In this document: in pieces, positions 13,601-25,800 of the stretch
Layout: each line of letters starts with the position of its first letter
How positions within the stretch are numbered: the first letter of the stretch is position 1
From: Rachycentron canadum
Taxonomy: Eukaryota; Chordata; Actinopteri; Carangiformes; Rachycentridae
Direction of reading: 5' to 3'
Assembly: GCA_038496675.1 (NCBI GenBank)
Contig: CM076669.1
Coordinates: forward strand, 14,813,693-14,877,692
Length of the DNA stretch: 64,000 bases
Notes under the pieces: model-generated
Seen by the model: the letters and a program-made list of their open reading frames with translations, nothing else
What the model was told of the DNA's origin: nothing
Databases searched by the model: none
Made by a program: the position numbers and the translations under genes

Positions 13601-16600
13601 GGTATTGCCAGAGACTCTACACTCTCTGCTGGGACTTCTGTGCCATAATCTGTGTACATGTTCATCTTTAAAACCAATAAGAATGGCATGATCGAACTGA
13701 AGCTTTAACCCTTTTTAATGCACATCGACAATGGAAGAAGTAATAATGTCGGCATCGCCTCCCTTTATTTTCACCCAAGATGTTTAGAAACATTCTTGTT
13801 AAATAAAGGTGATAAAACTACTGCATTTTAAACTTCCCACTCCTATTTTGTAACAACAGTAGGCTACAGCAAAACCTGGCTAACTTTAGCTAAAGCCATG
13901 AAAGTTTAGCTAAACTTTTACTCCAAACTATTAAATCCTTTGAACTACCTTAAACTTCAAAATAGTTAAACATTTTGGGAAATACGCTTGTTCACTTTTT
14001 TTGCCTAAAGCTAAAGGAGTGCTAAACCATTGGTGCTTGAGCTAAGAGGCTGTTAGCCTAGCTTGTCATTTTTACTTTTCTGTTAGTGCACAACAAACAA
14101 GATACAACGTGTTAGTTAGTGAGCATTAGAGGCGTTTAAATGTATTTTTTAACTGGCAAACCTACACTAGCTGTTTCTCCTATATGCTTAGCTACTCACC
14201 TAGCTCTAGACTTGCACAGACATAGGGTATGAATATTTTCATCTGACTCTTGTCAATATTTCCCAAATAGTCAAACAACTGTAAACACAGAATGTAACTT
14301 CTGCCGTAAAACAATAACTAAAGATGGCATTGAACGACAACTTGAAGTAGCCTGGGATCATGGGAGTTGTTATCTTCACCTCTATTGCTGTCAGACTGCT
14401 GTCTCGGTTTCTCTCGATTCCTTCAGGTGGTTCAGGAGGTTTTTACCTGGAGACGTTGTACAGTGACCATGTGACGCGAGGAGACTGCTGTTAACCTTTA
14501 TGTCAATTGTTACTCCGATAAATTATGAACCAGATGTTCAGGAGGTTTCAACCAGCAGCTGAATTTCCCACAGAGGTCTCCTCCCCCATATAACAAACTG
14601 GCCAAGGGATTAAAACCAGTAGACGTACTGAAAAAAACTGTTTCACTTTAAAAACCAGTGATTCACCACCATAGTTCAGTGGACACAGGACGTCTCAGAG
14701 CAGCTGGGATCTGAGCTGTCTAACCTTTGTTAGACTTTTTTCTCTGATAACTTAAATTTAAATACATAGTTGAAAACAACCAAGGTCTAAAAAGTGGATC
14801 TTAAAATCTGACATAAAATATGAATTTAAATTGAAGTCAATGGCACCCAGTGGCTCTCCACTACTACAGTGGCCCGGGTTTGAGTTTATAGACATATTAA
14901 TTTAGTTCTGTTTATATTATAAAGTTAAATAAACATTGTTGTCCACGTATACTTCAAGGTTAAATGTACAAATCTGGTGAACTGTTTCATCCAACTTTTC
15001 TTTGGAAACTTTTGCACCTTCGTGTTATGTAACACATCAGTGTGCAGGTGGGACTAGGGAACGCGTCCCCCCCCCCTCCACACACACCCCCACCCTCTGG
15101 TTTCCTGTGAAATACAAAGCCCAGCAGATTTCAGAGGTACATCAGCAATGAACAAACACAGCTCGATCAATAGCAGAGTGGAGGAACGCCTGGCAGTCTC
15201 TGAGCCTCAGAGCTCACTCCTCACTCTGCACATTCAGCTGGAGGATAAATTGTGAGGAGGAGGTACGAGGTAAATCTAAGCTATACATCTCATCTCAGCT
15301 GTTTTACAGCCTTGAATTCCCTAAAAGAATAAAGGGGTTTTCACACCACGGAGTGTAGAAAATGTTAGGCCGGGTGTCCCCGAAATAATGTTTGTGCTCA
15401 AGTCAGCACTTGCAAAAACTGGAGCACTGAGAAGGTCTTTATTTTCCCTGAGGGGAATTTGACTAGTACAACACTTTTGGGCAAGAAAAATCTAAGAGCT
15501 CTCTTGGAAATTATGCAGAAGCGAATATTCTTTGGTGTGTAAAAGTTTGCACACAATAACAGTCAGAGTACACTAATTGACTGTAACATGTTTTTTTGTT
15601 TTTTTTGTTTGTTTTTTTTACTCCTTTACATAGAGGCCGCTCCAATTAACCAAACCATCTGTGCATAAAAAATAGTGGCGATATCACACACATATATCAC
15701 AGCAGCTTGAGCTCAGGACACAGCACAGACTTTGCTCTTTCATTTTCTAAATTAAAAACACATCCCACAACAGCTCATTGGCTCAATACACATCCACTAT
15801 TCATCCACATCCATTATTTCAGTGATGGACAAATGCCCAAACTATTTCTCCTCTTTAACAAAATGAGCTTGGACATGCTGTTGTTATGCTGCAGATACTC
15901 TTTTTTTTTTTAACTTTGTACTTTTATTTTAGCTTTGATTTTGACAATGTAAAACTTGTGTAGGCCCTGCACTAGAGGATAATTGGGCAGATTGTGGGTC
16001 TTATTTGCCCCCCACTGCCTCAGAGAATTGCAGGGACATTCCTGATTGATGTTACAGGCTGATGTTTTTAGCCGTAGATAGGGGTGGGTGATATATTGAA
16101 TACACTCGATGTGTCGTGGCCTGTCCCAAAAAGTGTTTAGTAAATGACTTAAATTGGCATGTTACTGTTTCAAGTGGCCAGCATAACTTTCAATTTCGCA
16201 TTTCGCCCCAAAGTCAGTCTCCCTCTCCTCTCCCAGAAAACCCTACATTGGCCTGTACATTTCAGAATTGATTTGAAGATTTTACAGATCACTTTTAAAG
16301 AATACAAAGGCCTGGCTCAAGTGACATAACTGAACTACTAAGCCCTTATGAGCCAGTTCACAGCCCTAGATCCTCGGGTGGAGCCCTTCTGGTCGCGCCA
16401 AAGTTGAGGCTTAAATCTAGAGGTGACCACACTTTTTCCATCAATGCCCCTCGACTCCAGAACCTGCCCAAGGAAATGAGGCAGAATCAGTGATTTAAAT
16501 CACTTCTTAAAGCTCATTTTTGTAGCTTTTAAATGATGATGATTATTATTATCTCATACGGTTGATTCGTTTAAACAGAGCTGGTATTTATTTATGGGGA

Positions 16601-19600
16601 GCAATATCTCCTCTAAGTACTATAATTTAAAAGTTTGAAAGCCCTGGCTCATCCTGCCTTGTGTCTGCAGGCAGGTCTCTTGTCCCGCAGGCGGACACCC
16701 TCTTTGACTGCTGCTGGTGATGGTGGTTCCTGCTCTGTTCTTTTTTGGAGAACTGCTACATGTGCCACGACACCAAGCTGGTGAACAGGGACTGCTGTCA
16801 CCAGCTGCAGTTAGTGAGCTAGCTGTTTAACCACAAACAATGCACTAGTTAGTATCCAATGAACATAAATATAGCACCTTTTAATGACATAATCTGACGT
16901 GATTAATATGAAAAGAAGATCAAGCAGGGCTATTATATGAAAAGATGCTTGATAATTACCACTTGAACTCTTGTAGTGTGAGAGGACCAAGGATGGAATA
17001 TGAAACGCACAGACAAAAACTAAAAAAGTGTTAGAAGTATTTAGGATTCAGAATATAATTCAAAACAGCCATGAACTAACTTAAACAATATTAAGAACTA
17101 AATTGAGCCAGCAATCATCAGCATCCCATGGAAGTCACCTGAAATGGTGGGAGGGGCGGAGGCGGTAATGCACACCTGGCATGTATCCGAACGACCTCCA
17201 AAACTCACGGCAGCCTTTTCGGACATAGTGTGTTCTAAGCAATATCTATGTCGCAGTCATCAGAAAAAAGTGCTCACGTGGCTCTCTGAGGAGAGAGAGG
17301 CCCAGATATGTAGCACCTCCACTTCCTGGTGCCCTCAGAGGTATGAGAACACAAACTGCAGGTGCAGGTATCTGGGCCACACGCTGCTCTATGACAAGTT
17401 TGAGCTGAGTGTCAACAGTAATCATAGAGAGAGACTAGGAGGTCCTGCAGGTTCATGGAGGGATGGCATGATGGCAAAAGAAACTGATGAGTTAAGTCTG
17501 AGTGAATTTGAGCACTACATGTGCTTCAGTCAGTGTCATATAGATGCAGAAGTTGCAGCCGCAGAGCAGCAATTGTGTTGCACACATGGAGTAAAATATG
17601 ATACTTAATGATTAAATGTTCTTAATGAGATGATGGAGGATTTTTTTTTGTAATGAAATTTCAACAATTATCCCACTTTCTATCCCACCTGTATTTGACC
17701 CTGTGATCTTGAAATTGAAGGGAAATCATGCTGAATGTTATTATGGCACGATACAGAAGGAAGACGTTATTCTTCCTGAGCTGAAGTTTCCACGGTGTCT
17801 GGTTTCTGTAAATAGTGTATGAAGTGAAAGACTAATGGGAAATTGTCCATACAATGTACCTGCCAGTGACAGTTAAATGTGGGAGAGACTGAAAGCATTT
17901 AGCCTTTCTTGTAAAAACAAACACTATTATGAATCTGCTGCAATATAAGTACTGATGACAGATTAATCATCTGCAATGATACACTGGTCAATATTAGTTT
18001 TATAGTTTTATTATTGCAGATACACTGGCACACTGTGAGTGTATATGTTGGCAGATACATAACAAGAAACTGTAGTATAAGAAAAGACAGATACAGATAA
18101 TAGGATATATGTTTGAGTTCGTTCAGACACCGTGCAGTGTTTTATGGATTTATGGATGCTGCATACTGTTTTCCTGTCAGATTTATAAGGTGTGGAGACA
18201 GAACGCAATTTGCACAGCACACGCCACTCTAACAGGACACGTGACTACAAAGCATGAAGCTCCTGCTGTGTTTGGACAACGATGAATCTTTCCAGTGCTA
18301 AGAAGTGTTCACACAAACCCCTGTAGTAATAATAAGAAGAGGAGCAGCAGAGAAGAGGCTGGGGGTGCCCTCAAGTACACAGAGCTAATTGGGGAATTTG
18401 TTACAGTGGCCCAGATGGGTCAACACGTATGCAAAAGTCAACACACAAATGCCGCAACACAACTACAAAAGCCACAAATTAAATCCAAAAGCCACAACAT
18501 TAACGCAAAAGACACAACACAACTGCCACAGCGGTGAGCAGCAGTCAAGCAACCAGGACTACTATCGACGGCCCGCTGCTCATTTCCATTGTGTGATTAA
18601 TTTTTGCAGAATTGAAATTGCAATTGTGATGTTGTATGATTTCAGTTGAAATAATGATTTATGTATTGAATTTTCACACAAAAAAATGTAAAATGATGAT
18701 GATTGCTGTTGGGATTTTACCTTACATCTGGAGAATATAATTTTATAGGTTGGAGCGTCTCTGCAGCACCACGTCGCTGATAGTACTAACAATGCAGAAA
18801 AATGTTGTGAGACATTTTACCATTATCACATTATACCATTGTGATGCGGTGTAAGCCATCGGAAATAGTGGAAATAATTTCCAAGTGCAGTAGTTCCATC
18901 AAATTCGGTCTGATCAATGTCAATATGTCAATGAATGTCTGTTTGATATAAAATCTGAAGCTTCTTTGACTTTTTTCTAATTCACACAGTAAAACCTGAT
19001 CAACCAAAAAACACAGAGTCAGCACAACTCTACTACTATAGCACTGACACATAAATTTAATCATTTCCAGGGACACGAGGAGCAGAAAACTGGAGCATGT
19101 CGAAACATCAAATAATATTGCAGATAAAAAAAAAGGCCTAAATTGAGCTCTCAGTTTTATGAATGTAGAGTCAGTCAGGGCTGTTTCATTTCTGTGTGCT
19201 GCATTTGTTTTGCACGTCATCCTCCACTGAATTCTTGCCACAGGGTGAACATTAGCTCTGTCTGTCAGCAGCACAACTGCAGCAAATTCCTACAACAGTG
19301 AAAGAGGCTGGAATTAACGGACGATTATAATCGATTAGAACTTTTAAGAACCTACAGTGATGCTGACTAGTATTTTCCTCTCAAACAAAGGCAGGGGCTT
19401 TTACATCACAGGCGGCACACTAACACTTTTTGATCTCACAGTACAGGGCAAGACTATAGATCTTTCCCTTTGTAAAACCAAGAGGGTGAGTCTCAACGGT
19501 CCAAAGCTCTCCCTCAGCACCTCATTAGTTTTTTGTTTTTTTTTAAGCACAAAGAGAAGAGAGGAACACCTGCATACAGCAGCAACACAACCTGAGCTGA

Positions 19601-22600
19601 ACCCTGAGCCTGAGTCTTCACTGTCACAGCACCAGGCTTCCAGCCTCTCCCACTAACCAGGCACCGCTGCAGTAGTCATCGAAAAAATGTCAAAAGGCGC
19701 GGCCTGAAAATTGCAAATGGTAGGAGGTAGCAGTACTGTGACAGTCAGGAAAGTTATTTCAGACAGCTTCATCAGCAACACATTATTTGCTGTCAAGAAC
19801 CCTGGGCATACACACAAAGTCTACATGTCAAGGGAAATCTTTAATTTTCGTACTGCTTAGCAAATCTTACCCTTTAGTCCCCTGGGCCTGTCAGAAAGAT
19901 TATCATTAATGCAGAAGAACACGGTTTAGTACTAAGTTTACTGAAATGTAGATTTTGATGTTCAGTTTTGTTTATTCACATGATTACAGATAAAGTATAA
20001 AGATTACAATAAAGTATAACACAGTAATAATAAAGACATTAATGTCATGCGTGATGTTAATTGTGAAGAGGAATAAAGCCCCCAAGTCGTTCAACATCAA
20101 ATAGAAGATTTTGTCTTTACTACACAGATTTACCTTGTAATTTGCATAGTCATTTTTTTTTTCAATATTATGTATACAACAATGCCTATCGAGATATACT
20201 ACTTGGTTCAATATATATTTATGATCAAATTGTTGTATAATACTAAATGTATATAATACATATATTCAAGCTGTGGTATATTATTGGCATTTGTCAATCA
20301 AAATGCTGGTTTTCTTGTTTAATTTAAAAGCACTCCATGGTTTTGGTGTTAATCTAACAGAGATATCTTCCTTGTTACTCCTACATTCTTCTTCCTCATC
20401 AAAACATGGTAACTACATTACCAACAACTTGACAGTTTGGTCAGCAGTCCAGGTGTGTTAGACTAGTAGCAGGTCATGTGGCCTGAGCTTCAAGTAAGAG
20501 CTCAAGCAGAAAACTCTGGGGCTGGAAAATGAAGCTTAAACCTCACAGGTCCTGCAGTTCCTCTAAAGACCACTAGAGTCTGGCTTCAACAATGAGCAGA
20601 AACAAACAGGTTCACAGCCTGGCACAAATTATGGTTTTGGTCTCGAGGAGCTAATTTCTACCTTCATGACAACTGCACAGGGGTAAATTCATATAACTTG
20701 GTCGTGTTAATTTTATAAAGACTTAAAGTTATACATAATTTGAAGGCAGGGCTGCTTTGAGTGACAGATGAGTGAGTGCATGCCACAAACCGTGACCATG
20801 CATCAAAATCTCAACACACCACCTCTTAGATGTTAGGTGGAGTCAGTCACTTCCAAGTTGGCGACAGCAGAGCAGCTCACTCTGAGCTTCAAAACTCTCT
20901 TCTCACTCTCACTCTTCATATGGGTGACAGCACGGAGGCTATGTCCATTTTTACATCCAGTCTATGGCAGAGCTGAGGAAAGCTCACGCAGGTGTGGTAA
21001 GCTCACCTCTTTCAAACTCCACATATCTAGATGTTTTTCATCTTCAGCCCCAACTGACACTGACTCAAGTGACATCACCTGAGGCAGTTTATCATTGTTC
21101 ATGCTGCCCGGGAGCCACAAAAGGCTTCAAACAGCTTCTACCAATTAGGAATCTGTTCCTCCCAACACCTAGAAACAAACTTTGATGTGTAAAATCAGAG
21201 GAGATCCTCTTCTACAGTGCCCTGTGGACTTTTTTGTAAACAAACAGAAGTTTCCCAGTGGCAGGCAGAGTGGCTTAGTGGAAGTGAGGGTTATAGGAAA
21301 CCAATCTAAATGCATATAATGTCACTATTGAATAGCTATTATATGCCACCTTAACAAAATATTTTTTTGTATCCTTGAAGTCAAAGACGTGTTGAATGTA
21401 ATATTTACAAAGCTGATTTTCTTCACTGCCTCTGCATCTTTTCACCTTTACAGTGGTCTCCAAAACACTGAGACCACCTCCCCAATGGGAAAAGCATACA
21501 TTTACATTGTACATTTATCAATGTAGGCAACACTTTCATTCAAAGTAACATTCCTTATAAGTGAGGAACAACACTCAAATATTAGTACAGTAGGAGGCCT
21601 TGGTGTAAGCACTAAGTACTATATCTGTTTGATAAGACAAAGTGCAGGGAGACAAGGTAAAGAAGTGAACAGTAAGTGGGGGGATTTTCATGTTAGGGTG
21701 CTAGAGGTTTTAGGAAAGAAGGTGTTCTAGGGACAAACGAGATAACAACAGACCAGAACAGTTTGAACTGAGATTAGTTTGTGTGCATGGATGTCAATGC
21801 CAGAATATATTTCATAATATGGACACAGTGGGCGAGAATGAGCATAAGGCTGTAGGTGCAGCCCCAGAAGTCACTCTGCAGGACACTAGCTGATCAGTGG
21901 CATAGTGTGAAAAGTGTATGTGAATTATGCATGTGACACAAACATTTTCATGACTGGACCTGAGGCAATATGAGGCTTGTCTGTCAAAGTGTTGTATGTA
22001 TTCCATCTATGTCCCTTCTACAGCCAAAATCTGAAGTATCTGAACCAGAACTGTGCTCTCTTGTTTGACTGAGCTGATAGTGGTGTTTTCCTGTATGTAC
22101 AGAGTTGAGTGATGTTACGTAAATCTGTTTGCAGGTGATGTGTCCTTTATGAACAACAATGTCACATGCCCACTGCCATGTGATCCCTTTGGTTTGGAAA
22201 GTTAAACAGCTGTCTCAGCCTCTCAGCTATAACATTTATGTAAATCCATCCATTCAACCTTTTGAGACACCGTTGCTTTAAGATGGCGCAGAGAAAACTA
22301 TATGAAATCCATACCGAACCACAACAATAATAATGACACATTCACATAGAAATATTACGCAACTAACGTTATTATCTGATATAAAGCCGTACATAATACC
22401 ATGATAGAAGCTTTTATTTCAGTATGTACAAAATTATGTCTTGAACAAAGTGCACTCACCAATGGTGATTTGACTGACGCAGCTGTAGAAGGTTCCAGAA
22501 GAGACATTGTAGCTGCTGCTACTGGGCTCACGGTCTATGAAAGGAACACAGATACAACATAAGGTCCATTCATCCATGGCAACTTACAGTGCAATAGAGG

Positions 22601-22798
22601 CAATAAGGTTTATCACAGGTGACCATGGGTTCATTATGCAGCCATTGCTTTGGCAAAAAAAAAAAAACGTGACAACCCATACTCGGCTCCAAGAGGCAGA
22701 ACTTTGGATGATGGCTGTTCTGCCTCCACTAGTCACATTGGGACACGCATCAATCTTCAGGTTACTCATGCCATATGCCATTAAGAGTCATCTCTCAA

Positions 22799-22835
<37 letters not shown>

Positions 22836-25800
22836 CAAATAATCCTGTCACCTAACTAACCTCTCAAATATCAATGAAATGCAATCACACACACACACCC
22901 TAGGAATATGCATGAACATTAAAAACAGTGTAGGCCTATATCACTGCATAACATGATGACACAAACTCAAACTGATATCACAGTGATAAAGAAGTGGTTA
23001 AATTTTAAAATATGATTATGGTAGCTTTTTTGATGCTAGTTGAGTTGTGTCTACTGAATTATATTGTGTTTCTTGTGTAAGTTTCTCTAAAGGCCTAATT
23101 ACCTGAAAGGCATCTGTAATGATAACATTTGTTTCTAACTTCAGGAAACTTAACTTTATCTGAAAGGTAAATCCCATGAAAACATCTGAAGTATAACTTT
23201 TACATGTTAAAATGCAACTTAAATCATTCATGTCGGTTTTATGGGATATGATGAAAACAAAGTTTAAAATTTAAAATATATTTAATATCGATAATAGCGA
23301 TTTGATCTATTTAGTAATACGAATATAATAAAATATATATTTTAGTTGCTACTTATATTGAATTAATTGACAATTTTGTTAAAAGCTGAAGGAAACAACG
23401 TATGCACAATGTCAAACTTTCTGTCTTGGTGGTCGGGTGATGTGCTGGTGACATCGCCTTTGTCCTGCTCCAAACTATCATTAATTTATGAGCCAATAAA
23501 AATCCACCATGGATTGACCTCCAGTGTCCACTAAACCACTGAGCCTAAAGTTGTTCCTGAGAAAAGGTATGACCCTGCAGCAATACAGGAATGAAACTCC
23601 TAATCTTGCAATGTTATGGCCCTGCTCCACACACTGAGCTACACAGGGGACAAACCCTTGACCTTGGCAGAGTTAGGGGAATAAAATCCATGACTTTGTC
23701 AGCTTTAGTGCCTTTGTGTACCAATTTATATAGAGAGGGAGGAAATCACCCACTGCAGTCGGATGCTATGAATGAAATTCATGACACAAGCAGTCGAATG
23801 GGAATGAGCCCATAACCCTTTAAGACTTACAGGAAAAAAACCCTTCACTAACCTTGATGGTTTGAAGGGACCAATGCCTTAAATCGTGCAGGTTTCTCTG
23901 TAACTTCCTGATCTGGCTGCTTCTTAAGTTTACCTGGTTTTAGGTGCAGGTATCTCTGATTATTAGTCTATAGCAGCATCTCTCAGTGACTACTCACAGA
24001 TCTTTGATGACTCCAGCTCAATGTACGGCACAATCTAACTATATATGAATGTGTGAAACGGTGAGTGATGTTGCACTAACTTATATTAATGCAATTAATA
24101 GTATGGTTGACAATTGTCAACTTTATTTTATAGGTTCAAGTTAATTTAACTTTCAGGATGTGGCAACCATTACGTTGTTATGGTAGACTACCTATTAGCT
24201 ATCAGCTGCCTACCCAGGAGAACATTCATAAGAATAAATCTAATAATTCTTTCCTTGTAGCTCGGTTTTGGCCTCCACCAACTGTATTCCTTGTGACACA
24301 TATATGGTTTTACAGCAGCGTAATAGTGAACTAAGTTCACCAGTTGTAGGGCCTTTTTTTTTAATTAATGCATTTTTATTTTCAGTTACAATTTTGGCCT
24401 CTTACGTCTGTAGGAGTGGTATGGCCTTTATTTCATCTCAAAAGTTACACACACAAAAACCACGTGTTTTTTAAATCAAAGCATGGAACAGATGCACAAG
24501 TGGAAAACCCCAATCACATGGGAGAATTTCTGCAACGCAACTTCACAACATCATTGTGAGAGAGCATCTCCAATTAATCCTCTATGAAGAGGAGAACTGC
24601 AGTTTTTCTGGATAAAATCATCAAATTTTTTTTTCTCAACTAACTTTTAGGGTTTATGTAGATGTATGATGACGTATGTCCATGTAGAGCAGGAACAAAG
24701 TTTTTATTTTCAGTTACATTACTATCTTTATTAAACATTTTATCATTGTATAACACACCAAACAATAATTCCAGCCAGCATTTACAAAGTCTTTACAAAG
24801 CTAATACGAATAGCAAACACCTAATTATGGCCTGGTTGTCAAATATCAGGAACCTAAACTAAAGTGAGTTTACAGTCCAGCAATAAATCCTCTGTATATT
24901 AGTTTAGAGGCTGCTGTTGAGCTGTATTCCTTTTATTTCTGTTACTTTCCTGCTATTCAATTGTATTTAGATACATACTACATACAGTATTACCTACAGA
25001 TATTTTATTTATTTAACTCATTAAATTTATATTAAATTAAATTTATATTTGTGATTATATATGTGTGTGTGTGTGTGTGTGTCTGTGTGTTAAATAATCA
25101 TGATCTCAATATCAATCACATCATCGTGATTATGATTTTTGCCATAATCAAGCAACCCTACCACAGAGTTGCAAACTTTATTGTTTGGCGTTTGGCAGTT
25201 ACCATACAGTAGGTTTGTTTTTCTGTGGATTGTGTTGATAACAGTGGTACAACTGAAACAAAACATGCTAGCTGCGGGCTGTCAAACCAAAACAAGGGCT
25301 GAAAGACACAAAAACACTTTGTACAACTGGGAATTTGCATGATAATTTACCATGTCAACACCTTTGACATGACACATACTCATCTGGGCAAAATTTTAAA
25401 AATGGAGTCCTTGTCAATTAGCTTCATGTTGTGCACCACTTCTGAGAATATTTGTCAGGACAGGGATACAAGTAAATGAATTTCAGGCTCAGTCAACCAA
25501 ACTGCATAGAAACAGGCTTGTGTGTCATGCTCCTAACCACCGTGGGAAATCAGTGACCCAAGAAAAATGCACAGTAAATACACAGTATTGAATTATTTGA
25601 CTTAGTTGATGAGAAATACTGCTGCGTATCACTGAGTCCTCATGGTCAATTGATAAAATAACCTTGACACTGGTAATTTATGAGCCTAATTTGGGAAAGG
25701 CATTCTCTGGCGCTGCAGCCAGGTCGCACCTTGTATTTCTTCCTCTCACTGAGAACTGAATACAAATTCTTCTATTTATTTAACAGTTTATAAAACTTTT

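Larger units (their letters stand above)
12209..22459 (-). other. ano4: ano4 intron 2
   Basis: About 10 kb with no supported exon. It contains an L2-like LINE remnant (16240-16545), a degenerate tandem repeat (18440-18535) and a 154-codon plus-strand open frame (17144-17608) without recognisable features. Confidence 0.7.
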